Below, piece after piece: positions 6,753 through 15,303 of a stretch of DNA of 64,000 nucleotides. Origin of the DNA: DASQYE01 sp036389315 (lineage in GTDB: Bacteria; Acidobacteriota; Blastocatellia; Pyrinomonadales; Pyrinomonadaceae); contig DASVQF010000014.1 of assembly GCA_036389315.1 (NCBI GenBank), forward strand, positions 1 to 64,000, in the 5' to 3' direction. Position numbers and translations under genes: made by a program. The first letter of the stretch is position 1. Each line of letters starts with the position of its first letter. The notes under the pieces were generated by a model. It had not been told where the DNA came from. It saw only the letters and a program-made list of their open reading frames with translations, and ran no database searches.

Positions 6753-7716
6753 CTTCTTCTTCTTCGCGCTTTCTGTCGGCGCACAGGAGCAGGCGAGAGA
6801 GGCGGGCGCGCTGCTGCCCGTGCGGCAGAACGGCAAGTGGGGCTACGTCAATCGCAAGGGCGAGATAGCCATCCCCTTGCAGTATGACGATGCCTGGGAT
6901 TTTTCCGAGGGGCTGGCCTACGTGCGGCTGGGGAGCAAACGCTCCGTCATAGACCGGACGGGGCGCGTGCGTGTAGAGCTTCAGCAGGTCGATTTTGCCG
7001 GGCGCTTCTCCGAGGGTCTGGCCTCTGTGCAGACGAGTGGGCCCAACCCGAGGCGCGGCTTTATAGATCGAGAGGGGCGGCTGGTGATCGCTCCGCAGTT
7101 CGACATGGTGGAAAGCTTCGAGGGCGGGCTGGCCGTCGTGATGACTGATCGCAAATACGGCTACGTGGACAAGACCGGGAAGATCGTCATCCCCCTGCGC
7201 TTTGACAAGGCTTTCAATTTCCACGAGGGGTTGGCCCTCGTCGTCATGGACAACCGGCACGGCTTCATAGACCGCAAAGGCAAGATCGTCATCCGCCCGC
7301 AGTACTTCAACGCCTTTCATTTCTCCGAAGGCTTGGCCAACGTCAAGGTCGGCGACAAGTACGGCTATATCAACAAGGCCGGAAAAGTAGTCATCGAGCC
7401 GCGCTTCTATTACGCCGGAACCTTCCGCGAAGGCTTGGCCGTCGTCATCCTGGATAACAAGTTCGGCTACATCAACAAGAAGGCGGAGATAGTCATCCCG
7501 GCGCAGTTCGATTGGTCGCAAGGCTTCTCCGAAGGCTTGGCGCTCGTCAAAGTTGGCGGCAAGTACGGCTACGTAGACCAGACCGGAAAGCTCGTCATCC
7601 CGGCGCAGTTCGACAAGGCCCTGGACTTCTCCGACGGTGTCGCGAAGGTCTGGACGGGCGGCAAGATGGGTTACATAGACAAGACGGGCAGCTACATCTG
7701 GAAGCCCGCGAAGTGA
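6658..7716 (+). CDS. WG-repeat (KWG) protein, probably exported
   Basis: This is a 352-residue protein. From about residue 50 it is made of seven or eight WG repeats of 40-45 residues, each with a pattern like KYGYVDKTGKIVIPLRFDKA then F-x-E-G-L-A-V-V. WG repeats form beta-structures used in surface or scaffold proteins; the ligand is unknown. The start is uncertain. ATG 6658 lies in the left arm of a hairpin repeat, and the apparent signal segment (SFFILFILSIPVNFFFFALS, then VGAQ) is translated from the right arm. A functional signal peptide may have been assembled from the repeat. It has no clear ribosome site. It follows the PIG-L gene by 4 bp and is probably co-transcribed. Confidence 0.82.
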   Translation: MDRRDRIKKRSIVLPEACVSFFILFILSIPVNFFFFALSVGAQEQAREAGALLPVRQNGKWGYVNRKGEIAIPLQYDDAWDFSEGLAYVRLGSKRSVIDRTGRVRVELQQVDFAGRFSEGLASVQTSGPNPRRGFIDREGRLVIAPQFDMVESFEGGLAVVMTDRKYGYVDKTGKIVIPLRFDKAFNFHEGLALVVMDNRHGFIDRKGKIVIRPQYFNAFHFSEGLANVKVGDKYGYINKAGKVVIEPRFYYAGTFREGLAVVILDNKFGYINKKAEIVIPAQFDWSQGFSEGLALVKVGGKYGYVDQTGKLVIPAQFDKALDFSDGVAKVWTGGKMGYIDKTGSYIWKPAK

Positions 7717-7737
7717 GTCTCGGCCTCAGTCTCTCTC

Positions 7738-8220
7738 TCAATTCTCCAACTTCGCGCGCGCTCGTTCGAGGAAGGTTTTAATCATCGCGGCGACGTGCTT
7801 TTGCAGCTCGGCGCTGATGCGGCCTTCGCCGACCAGGCCCGCGAGCATGTGCAGCTCCCTGGCGTTCTGCCGCCGCATCTCTACCTGCTGCACTATGCGG
7901 ACTAGAGTCTTTGCGCCGCGCTCTTCAAAGACGGCGGCGTAGCGCAGGAAGTTCTTCCGCTCGGAGGCGGCCGGCGACCATTCGATGCGATTGGTTTGAT
8001 CGTCCGTGCGCTCGACGGCGAAGGCCGCCCTCATTGAGCCGAGCATGGGCACGTCCGCCTTCACCATCCAACGCATAATGCCTCCGGCCTCGCTCTTGAT
8101 GCCCTCTATGCCCGGCATCAGGTCTGCGACGTTGCGCAGGTTATTGAAGAACTCGCGCGCCCGCTCCAGGTTGGTCTTGACCTCTATCTGCTCGCTGTAT
8201 TCTGCCTTGATCCTGAACAT
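7738..8220 (-). CDS. SRPBCC-superfamily protein (CoxG/polyketide-cyclase-like)
   Basis: This is a 160-residue protein with the helix-grip layout: an initial strand (MFRIKAEYSEQIEVKTNLER) with A-R-E-F-F, then DLMPGIEGIKSEAGGIMRWM, and a long C-terminal helix (LQKHVAAMIKTFLERARAKL). SRPBCC proteins bind hydrophobic ligands or act as cyclases or dehydratases; no catalytic residue can be assigned here. It has neither signal peptide nor membrane helix. It lies between the WG-repeat gene (convergent) and the M14 peptidase (same strand, 20 bp upstream), so it may be the last gene of a two-gene unit. Confidence 0.8.
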   Translation of the reverse strand: MFRIKAEYSEQIEVKTNLERAREFFNNLRNVADLMPGIEGIKSEAGGIMRWMVKADVPMLGSMRAAFAVERTDDQTNRIEWSPAASERKNFLRYAAVFEERGAKTLVRIVQQVEMRRQNARELHMLAGLVGEGRISAELQKHVAAMIKTFLERARAKLEN

Positions 8221-8240
8221 GATTGCCTGCCTCTGCGGAA

Positions 8241-11195
8241 TTAAAAAGCCGATGGAAAGAGAAACGAGTTGAAGAAAAGGCGCGTCGTGTTGCGCCAGAT
8301 GCCGCGATAGTTAGGGTCTTCGGCAAAGAGCACGACATGGCCGCGCCCGGTCGGCTCCTCGAAGACGTAAGAAGTGCCGCGCAGCAATCGCTCCGTGTTG
8401 TCCGGCCAGATGAATCCGGAGACGCGCAGGGGCCGCTCCTCCTCCTTGTCGAAGACGACGGCGTTCGTGCCCTCCTTAGACGGGCGAAAGAAATAGCCGG
8501 AGGCGACGAGCACCGGAAGCGTTGGGTCTTCGTAACCGAACGTCATGTAGGTCGTGCGGTCAACGGTGGCGCGCAGGATCGCGCCGGGCACGGCTTCGGG
8601 CACACGCCCCGGACGGGCCGAGGGCGAAGCTATGGGCGGCAGCACGGGCGGCGCACCCTCAAGCTTCTCCGTGTCGTCCGCTTCTGTGCGTCGCTGCTCT
8701 GTCGCCGCTTGCGGCTGCGGCGGTGACGGTTGCGTGCTGCCGTTGGTTCGGCGGCGGCGTCCGCGCTGTCTTGAAGAGGCTGCGGCCTCTACGGCAGGGC
8801 TCGCGCCCGTGTCGGGCGTCTGTTGCGCCGCATTGGACGAGAGCAGGCGCGCTTCGCTTTCATCACCAGCATCACCGGCACTCTGATCTTTCTGATCGTC
8901 TTCGTCGCTTCCGACCAGGCGGGCCGACGTGAGGTTGACATCCTTGAGCGCGCCGAAGACGGCCGCGCCTTTGATGAGGACGAGCGTACCGCCGCGCTCG
9001 CACCAGCCGCGCAGAGTCTCGACGCCGCTTTTACCGAAAGCCGCGTAGTATCTTTCAGGCGAGCCGTCGGGCAGGATCAGCACGTTGTAGCGGTCAAGCT
9101 CCGCGCGCTTGATGGAAGCAATGGTCATCGGCGTAAAGTCCACGCCCGAGCGATCAAAGAGCCACCACATAGCGCCGTAGCTGGTCTGGTCTACAGGGTC
9201 GTCCGCGGCCACGACGATGCGCGCAGGCTTGAGTGAGATCACATTCTCCGAGCCGACGCCCGTCTCTCCCGTCTCGTTAAAAGCGGAGTTGACGGCGAAG
9301 ACCTCCGTGCCCGTCTCGCGCGCGAGTCTTGCTATTGCCTCGTGCAGCGCCTCCGTGTTGCGCGAGACGCGCGCGACCATAGTGCCGCGCGGCCAATCAC
9401 GCCCGCCCGCGCTCAAGGTGCGCGTCGCAACGGCTATGCGAAAGCCCTCGCGCTGTAAACGATAGGCGAGCGAGGCCGCGCCGTTGCGCTCGTAAGGAAT
9501 GATGTAGGCTATGCTCGCGCGCCCGAGCGAGACGCCGCCCGCTGCGCTCGCGGCGATGGCTTCTCCCGCCTGCGCTGCGGCGCGCACCTCCACGGCGTCC
9601 TCCGTCCAGTAAGCCTCTACGCCGAACGCAAGCGGCAGCGACCAGGCTGTGATGTCATAGAAGCCGTACTCTTCTTTCGTCGCGCTGCGGCCCCGTCGCT
9701 CGTTGCGCGCAAAGCGCGCGAGCTGTTCGCGCACAAAGGCCGCGTCCTGTTCCGTGCGTGGCTCAAGCAGGGCCTTAGCCAGGCGCTTCTGCGGCTGGGC
9801 CAGGTCAACGACGTAAGCGCCCGCAGGAAAGCTGCGCGCCTGGCCCTGGCCCGTTCCCAGGTAATCGTGCGCGCTCTGCGAGCGGAAAGCTTCGCGCGCG
9901 ACTTTGACCTCAATGCCTGCGCGCAGGAGCACTTCGATGAGCTCCGCGGCCCTCTTGGGATCGCTTCCCGGCAGCAGCACTATGCGCTTCATCGCTTCGG
10001 TGCGCCCTTCTTCGACGGCGCTCTGCTTGAACGCATAATAATCCCTGAGCCGCGCGGCGCGATTGCGCGCAGCCACTTCGAGGGTCGTCATCGAAGCGAC
10101 GAAGTGCTTGGCGATGCCTGAGCGCAGGGTGACAATGGTATCGTCGTCGCGCTTCCAGCGGAGCCCCTTCGTGCCGCCGCCGTCCGTCTCGTACGTCATC
10201 CCCGTCGCGCCGTTCAGGCTCGGCCACGAATCCCAGTAGCCCGGATAGAAGAGATCAAAAACATCGCGCACGTAGTAGTCCCAGTTGTTCGCATCGAACT
10301 GCGCGGCGTTGGCCCGCCCGAAGGCCGTCAGCCAGCGCGCCGTCGGCTCCGGCGGCAGATTGGGATTGATGGGCAGCGCGGCCGGAGGGAAAAAATATTG
10401 CACGGGTTGGCCGTGATGGTCTACGAAGACCTGCGGGTTCCATCGCAGGAAGGCGCGCTCGACGTTGCGCGTCTCGACCTGTGTGGAAGCTATGTTGTCT
10501 CGGTTGAGGTCGAAGCGATAACGATTCGAGCGGCCGTAGACAGACCACGGCTCGCGATGCTCTGCCGCGAGCGGCTCGGCGTTGCCCACGGCGTTCGAGT
10601 TGTACCAGGTGACGAAACGTTCGTGCCCGTCCGGGTTGGCGCAGACGTTGATGAGGGCCACGCTGTTCTTCAAGATGTCGAGCGTCGCTGGCTCTTCGGA
10701 TGCCGCAAGCTGGTAGACGACCTGCATCATCGTCTCGAACGACGCAGATTCGTTGCCGTGAATGGTGTAGTTGAGCCAGACGATGATGGGCGTCTCGCCC
10801 GTGAGCCGCGCGGCCTCCGGCTGCGATAGCGAGCGCGGGTCGCTCAGGCGCGCGACGTTGGTTCTGATCTGTTCGAGGCGCTGGATGTTTTCCGGCGAGC
10901 TGATGGCTACGAGGTGCATCATGCGGTGCTCGTTGGTCTCGCCTATGTCCATCACGCGCACGCGGTCGGGCGCGGCCTCGGCGATGGCAGTGATGACGCG
11001 TTCCATCAGCGCATAGTTGGTGTGGAACTCGCCCACCTCAAAGCGCAGGAGGCTCTGCGGGCGCGGCACGCTTTGACGAAAAGGGCCGCGCGCGTAAAAA
11101 TCGAAGCGCGAATCATCGCGCTGGGCTGAGACGAAAGAAGCGCAGGCAAGAAGCAGAGGGACGAGCACTGCGAGGCGACGGCAGTTTTGGAGCAT
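8241..11195 (-). CDS. Secreted M14-family zinc carboxypeptidase-like protein
   Basis: This 984-residue protein has a signal peptide (LVPLLLACASFVSAQ). The M14 metallopeptidase domain lies at about 50-380. It has the zinc motif HGNE at 146-149, NPDGHERF, FDLNRD near 229-233, the downstream His pair VDHHG near 258-262, and TYETDGGG, which may supply the catalytic glutamate. The roughly 600-residue C-terminal part is a long beta-rich region. It includes a GATase-like segment (YNVLILPDGSPERYY) and a low-complexity acidic/Ser-rich linker with an Arg patch. Large M14 proteins with this layout are common secreted peptidases of Acidobacteriota. The specific peptide substrate is unknown. No strong ribosome site precedes ATG 11195. 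Confidence 0.87.
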   Translation of the reverse strand: MLQNCRRLAVLVPLLLACASFVSAQRDDSRFDFYARGPFRQSVPRPQSLLRFEVGEFHTNYALMERVITAIAEAAPDRVRVMDIGETNEHRMMHLVAISSPENIQRLEQIRTNVARLSDPRSLSQPEAARLTGETPIIVWLNYTIHGNESASFETMMQVVYQLAASEEPATLDILKNSVALINVCANPDGHERFVTWYNSNAVGNAEPLAAEHREPWSVYGRSNRYRFDLNRDNIASTQVETRNVERAFLRWNPQVFVDHHGQPVQYFFPPAALPINPNLPPEPTARWLTAFGRANAAQFDANNWDYYVRDVFDLFYPGYWDSWPSLNGATGMTYETDGGGTKGLRWKRDDDTIVTLRSGIAKHFVASMTTLEVAARNRAARLRDYYAFKQSAVEEGRTEAMKRIVLLPGSDPKRAAELIEVLLRAGIEVKVAREAFRSQSAHDYLGTGQGQARSFPAGAYVVDLAQPQKRLAKALLEPRTEQDAAFVREQLARFARNERRGRSATKEEYGFYDITAWSLPLAFGVEAYWTEDAVEVRAAAQAGEAIAASAAGGVSLGRASIAYIIPYERNGAASLAYRLQREGFRIAVATRTLSAGGRDWPRGTMVARVSRNTEALHEAIARLARETGTEVFAVNSAFNETGETGVGSENVISLKPARIVVAADDPVDQTSYGAMWWLFDRSGVDFTPMTIASIKRAELDRYNVLILPDGSPERYYAAFGKSGVETLRGWCERGGTLVLIKGAAVFGALKDVNLTSARLVGSDEDDQKDQSAGDAGDESEARLLSSNAAQQTPDTGASPAVEAAASSRQRGRRRRTNGSTQPSPPQPQAATEQRRTEADDTEKLEGAPPVLPPIASPSARPGRVPEAVPGAILRATVDRTTYMTFGYEDPTLPVLVASGYFFRPSKEGTNAVVFDKEEERPLRVSGFIWPDNTERLLRGTSYVFEEPTGRGHVVLFAEDPNYRGIWRNTTRLFFNSFLFPSAF

Positions 11196-11301
11196 CAGTG
11201 TAGGGCGGCTTTCAAATTTTCCTATTGATCTTCACAAGACAACGGGGGATGTTACCAAGCCCGCGCCCCGATTCCCAAATTGCCAGGGCCAGAGAAAAAT
11301 C

Positions 11302-11505
11302 ATGAACCATCAAAACCAAGAGAGATGCTCGCGCTGCCGGATGGGGCGCTTGCGCTTCTGGGCCGAGCTGAGCGAAGAGGAACGCGAGGTCGCTCGTCGT
11401 CTCCCGGCCTCCGCCGAATACAGTCTCGACGAGCGCCGCAGCACGCACAGGTGGTGCACCAACTGCTGGCACGAAGCGACCACAGGCGAGCCGAGAGATG
11501 TATAA
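11302..11505 (+). CDS. Small zinc-ribbon-like protein
   Basis: This is a 67-residue protein with two Cys-x-x-Cys knuckles, CSRC near residues 9-12 and CTNC near 52-55, which is the spacing of a zinc ribbon. Between them is an acidic helical segment (FWAELSEEEREVARRLPASA). It is short, soluble and without signal peptide. An AGAGAAA stretch precedes ATG 11302. It stands alone between the divergent M14 gene and the convergent glnE. It may bind nucleic acid or protein, but the function cannot be assigned. Confidence 0.65.
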   Translation: MNHQNQERCSRCRMGRLRFWAELSEEEREVARRLPASAEYSLDERRSTHRWCTNCWHEATTGEPRDV

Positions 11506-11534
11506 GAGCGAGGGCCAACGAAGCTCGAAGCGGC

Positions 11535-14498
11535 TTACACTTTGCTCGTGATTCGTTCGTAGGCGGCGCGTATGTTGGTCATGTGAGCGCGGAGGGATTG
11601 GGCCAACGCTTCGGCCGAAGCGTAGCTCATCGAGCGCGTTATGTCTTGAAGCGCCGGGTGATCCATTGCCGGAAGACGCGTCGAGCGCCCGACGACGAGG
11701 CGCAGGTGATGATCCAGGCTTCGCAGAAAAGCATAGCCCTCATCCATCGCCACGTAGTCTTCTTCGGCGAGCGCGCCCGCGTCGTGCAAACGCTGTAAGG
11801 TAGCACGCGTCGAGCGATCCGCGCCGCCTTCCGGCACGCCGTAGCGCAACTGTAGATAGCGCGTCGCAAAATAGAGATCCAGCATTCCGCCCGCCCCGTA
11901 CTTAATATCCGTCCCGCCTCTGGCCGAGCGCGCCCGGCCCTTCTCCTGTTCCAGGCGCTCGCGCACGCGACGCGTCTCCGCGCGCAGAGTCTCTACGCCC
12001 GCCTGCCTCGCCGCCTCGTGTATGATGAGGCGCGCCCTCTCTTCGACCGCGCTCCCCAGCTCGCGGTCGCCGCCCGCCGCTCTCAGCTTGACGTAGGCGA
12101 GCCACTCCCACGGCAGCGCACGCGTGCCCAGATAATCTGTAAAGGCGCGCGCGCCCGTCACCGTCGGGCCGTTTCCCCCGTCCGGCCTGAGCCGCAAATC
12201 CATGCGATAGAGAGAGCCGGCGCGCGTCAGGCTCGACAGAGCCGCAATCAGTCGCTCGCTCAATCGCGCGTAAGCTTCCGTCCGTGTGAGGCTCCCCACC
12301 GGCGACGGCTGTTCGTCGTCGTAGATGAGCACTACGTCCAGGTCTGAGCCGTAATCCATTCCGCCGCCGCCCAATCTTCCGAGGCCGAGCACGGCCAGGC
12401 GCGCGGGCGCGTCCATCCGGCCGTAACGACGCGCGAGGTCACGCCGCGCAATCAGGCATCCGGCATCCAGACTCGCCTCGGCCAGCTCCGTCTGCCGCCC
12501 GTTAGCTTCGCGCATACTGATGAGCCCGTCGGCGTCCAGGGCCCCGATCTCTACGAGCAGGTGGGCCCACGCGCGGCGCAGCGCCCCCAGCTCCGCACGA
12601 AAATTGTCCTCTCCCTCGACCGCCTCAAAGAGCAGCGCGCGGTAATCCCTCTCGACCGCAGGTTGGCCCAGGAGCGGCAGGGCCAGGATGAGCGACGGAT
12701 TGCTGGCCAGGTGATCGCCGAAGAATTCCGACGCGCCGCAAAGCCTGACGAGAGCCTTGAGCTGTTGTTCGGAGAGCCGCAACGGTTCGCTTGATTTGTC
12801 CAGCGAGGCAGCGACGCGCGCCGCATAGGTCAGAGCGCGCCGGTCGTTGAGCGAGTCGTCGGCCGCCTCATGCAAGAGCCGGGCGACACGCTCAACTCTC
12901 TGCGCGGCGGTTTCTCCGGCTGCTTCAGGCAGGTGTTCGGCGAAGATTTGCGCGGCCGAAGCGGCGGCGGCAACAAGGGCCTCGACCGGCTGCTCCAGCT
13001 CGCGCGGGCCAGACCGGCTCACAGTCGCCACAATAGCGGGCCCAACAGCAGCCGAAAGCTCGCTCCGACTGCGCGCTCGCTCGGCTCCCGCCGCTGCGCC
13101 GTCCTTGCCGAAGATGCGCTCGAAGGCCGCGTGCACGTGGGCCGTATGCGTCTCAAGCGCACGCTCGAAGTCAGTGCTGCCGTCTGCGCCGCCAAAGTTC
13201 ATGCGGCGCGCGACGAGGCGGCGGCGCTCAGGCTCTTCGGGAACGCAGTGGGTTTGCAGGCCGTGCTCCATCTGCAAGCGATGTTCGAGCGTGCGCAGGA
13301 AATCGTAAGCGTCCGAGAGCGTCATGCGCTCGCGGTCTGAGATGAGGCCGCGCTCCGTGAGGCGTCCGAGGCTTCGGAGCGTGTGCGGCGCTCTGAGCCA
13401 TTCGTCCTGTCCGCCGTAGGCGAGCTGCAAAGCCTGCGCGATGAACTCTATCTCGCGTATGCCGCCTCGGCCCAGCTTGACGTTGAAGCCGCGCGCGCGG
13501 TGCGCGTGATGACGATCAATCTTCTGCTTGGCGAGGCGCACGCTCTCAAGCGCCGCCTCGACACTTTGCTGCACAGCATAGACGCTCGGCATCACACGCT
13601 CGGCGAATCGCGCGTAGAGAGGGGCGGAGCCCGCGCTCGCGCGCGAGCGAATCAAAGTCTGTCGCTCCCAGGCTTGGGCCTGCTCGCGGTAATAACGCAC
13701 GGCTTCGTCGAGCGAAGAAGCCAGAGCGCCGTCGCGCCCGTGCGGCCTGAGCCGCAAGTCAACGCGGTAGGCTGCGCCCTCGCCGTCTGGTTGGCCCACC
13801 ATGCGCGAGACCATCTCGGCCAGCTTGACGAAATACTGGCGATTGGTCGTCTCGCCCTGCGTCCCGGTGGCAGAGGTCGTGCCTTCGTTTGAGAAGATGA
13901 AGAAGAGGTCTATGTCTGAAGCGTAGTTCAACTCGAAGGAGCCGAGCTTGCCGAGCGCGATGATGACGAACTCGGCCGGAGCCTTTCGGCCGCGCTCGGT
14001 CGTCCTCAAGGGTGGGCCAAACCTATTGTCCAGCTCTTGGCGGGCGTGCGAGAGCGCGTAGGCGAGCACTGCGTCGGCCAGGTTCGACAGCTCTTCCGTC
14101 GTCTCGACCACTGTGCTCGTGCCACGGATGTCTCGCAGGTAGATGCGCAGCAGTTCGCGGCGGCGAAAGCGCGCGAGCAGGACTTGCGGGTCTAGGCGCG
14201 AATTGGTCAGGGCAAAGCGGGCGAGCGATTCGGCCAGCTCCTCTTGCGTGCGCGTGGGCGTGTGGGCCCTTTCGCGCGCGAGCCACGGGAGGTATTCCGG
14301 ATGTTGGGCCAGGGTTGTGCCCAGGAGCGGGCTCCAGGCGGCCAGCGCGAGCGCGTCAGAGAGCAGGCCGTGGTCGCGACGCAACAGTTCGGCGGCGCGC
14401 GGGTGCTCGGCCGAGACGCGCTCGAAGAAGCGGCGCGCGCCTTCGCCGTCCGGCAAATCTCTCAAGAGCAGTTCGATTCTTTCGTCCGACACAGGCAA
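11535..14498 (-). CDS. glnE: Bifunctional glutamine synthetase adenylyltransferase/adenylyl-removing enzyme
   Basis: This 987-residue protein adds AMP to a conserved tyrosine of glutamine synthetase and removes it by phosphorolysis, in response to the nitrogen signal passed by PII. Two nucleotidyltransferase domains are visible. The N-terminal de-adenylylating one has SFELNYASDIDLFFIF (acidic pair within residues 193-197). The C-terminal adenylylating one has GGGMDYGSDLDVVLIYD (717-721). The GlnE pattern RFRRRELLRIYLRDI lies near 110-124. The length fits the family. The start is TTG 14498, with GTG 14492 as an alternative; neither has a strong ribosome site. It is the last gene of the glnA-GNAT-glnE set on the minus strand, so enzyme and modifier are encoded together. 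Confidence 0.93.
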   Translation of the reverse strand: MPVSDERIELLLRDLPDGEGARRFFERVSAEHPRAAELLRRDHGLLSDALALAAWSPLLGTTLAQHPEYLPWLARERAHTPTRTQEELAESLARFALTNSRLDPQVLLARFRRRELLRIYLRDIRGTSTVVETTEELSNLADAVLAYALSHARQELDNRFGPPLRTTERGRKAPAEFVIIALGKLGSFELNYASDIDLFFIFSNEGTTSATGTQGETTNRQYFVKLAEMVSRMVGQPDGEGAAYRVDLRLRPHGRDGALASSLDEAVRYYREQAQAWERQTLIRSRASAGSAPLYARFAERVMPSVYAVQQSVEAALESVRLAKQKIDRHHAHRARGFNVKLGRGGIREIEFIAQALQLAYGGQDEWLRAPHTLRSLGRLTERGLISDRERMTLSDAYDFLRTLEHRLQMEHGLQTHCVPEEPERRRLVARRMNFGGADGSTDFERALETHTAHVHAAFERIFGKDGAAAGAERARSRSELSAAVGPAIVATVSRSGPRELEQPVEALVAAAASAAQIFAEHLPEAAGETAAQRVERVARLLHEAADDSLNDRRALTYAARVAASLDKSSEPLRLSEQQLKALVRLCGASEFFGDHLASNPSLILALPLLGQPAVERDYRALLFEAVEGEDNFRAELGALRRAWAHLLVEIGALDADGLISMREANGRQTELAEASLDAGCLIARRDLARRYGRMDAPARLAVLGLGRLGGGGMDYGSDLDVVLIYDDEQPSPVGSLTRTEAYARLSERLIAALSSLTRAGSLYRMDLRLRPDGGNGPTVTGARAFTDYLGTRALPWEWLAYVKLRAAGGDRELGSAVEERARLIIHEAARQAGVETLRAETRRVRERLEQEKGRARSARGGTDIKYGAGGMLDLYFATRYLQLRYGVPEGGADRSTRATLQRLHDAGALAEEDYVAMDEGYAFLRSLDHHLRLVVGRSTRLPAMDHPALQDITRSMSYASAEALAQSLRAHMTNIRAAYERITSKV

Positions 14499-14702
14499 AG
14501 TAATGATATATTACGCGGACTCCGAGCGTGCCTCCAAACCTGCCTCTGAACGTTTAAGCCAGCGGTTTTCTACCAGGGTTAAGTCTATGGGGCGGCAATG
14601 AGCGGGCTTCCGAGTCTCACACACAGAGAGAGACCGGAAGCCGCAAGGCGAGCCATGCTTAGTGAGGGGCATGGATAAAGGGTTTTCCGGGCCGGCACGC
14701 CT
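14499..14702 (-). other. glnE upstream region with hairpin
   Basis: This is a 204-bp gap between the acetyltransferase gene and glnE. It holds an imperfect hairpin (GGCTTCCGAGTCTC at 14605-14618 with its complement ending at 14642) that could terminate or attenuate transcription coming from glnA. It also has an AT-rich patch (GTAATGATATATTAC, 14500-14514) directly before glnE that could hold a -10 element. No open frame with coding character is seen. Confidence 0.4.
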
Positions 14703-15299
14703 CTAGGAAGGATAGGGGCGTGCCAGTTTTTCTTCGAGCCCGGCTTTGACCTCGGGCCATTCCGTGTCAATGATGCTGAAGTAGACGGAGTGGCGTATGC
14801 GCCCCGTCGAAGTCACCATATGATTGCGAAACGTGCCTTCCTCTTTCGCGCCGAGTCGCAGGATGGCGTTGCGCGAACGCTCGTTGAGAGAGTCCGTCTT
14901 AAGCTCTACGCGCATGCAGCCCAGACGCTCGAAGGCGTGCGTGAGCATCAGGTACTTGGCCTCGGTGTTGACGGCCGTGCGCTGCCACCGGGGCGCGATC
15001 CAAGTCCAGCCGATCTCGACGCGCCGGTTCAGCACATCTATGTTGCCGAAGCGCGTGCTGCCGACGGTTTGGCCCGACGATCTTTCCAGGGTCGCAAAGG
15101 GCAGGGCCAGACCGCGCTCCTGTAAAGCGAGCGCCTCTTCGATGTAAGCGCGCATGTCTTCGCGACTGCGCACCGGCATGGGATTCCAGCGCCAGATGCT
15201 TTCTTCAAGACCGACCTCGGTCAACCCTTCGTGGTGGTGGAGCGAGAGCGGCTCTAAACGCACATGCCTGCCTTCGAGCGTGACGGGTTCGATGTTCAT
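14703..15299 (-). CDS. GNAT-family N-acetyltransferase (RimJ/RimL-like)
   Basis: A 198-residue protein from ATG 15299. It begins EPVTLEGRHVRLEPLSLHHH and has the acetyl-CoA-binding stretch WQRTAVNTEAKYLML, then HAFERLGCMRVELKTDSLNE and SRNAILRLGAKEEGTFRNHM. This is the RimJ/RimL-type layout of enzymes that acetylate protein N-termini or small amines. The longer open frame to 15440 overlaps glnA out of frame and is not used. The start lies 4 bp after the glnA stop, so it is co-transcribed with glnA. A role in nitrogen metabolism is only suggested by position. Confidence 0.85.
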   Translation of the reverse strand: MNIEPVTLEGRHVRLEPLSLHHHEGLTEVGLEESIWRWNPMPVRSREDMRAYIEEALALQERGLALPFATLERSSGQTVGSTRFGNIDVLNRRVEIGWTWIAPRWQRTAVNTEAKYLMLTHAFERLGCMRVELKTDSLNERSRNAILRLGAKEEGTFRNHMVTSTGRIRHSVYFSIIDTEWPEVKAGLEEKLARPYPS

Positions 15300-15303
15300 T
15301 GAT

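Noticed and set aside
4440..6836. Minus-strand open frame of 798 codons
   Set aside because: It lies opposite the PIG-L gene, which has clear motifs and a signal peptide. The frame is a GC-rich antisense shadow, rich in Arg, Val and Ala, with no family resemblance.
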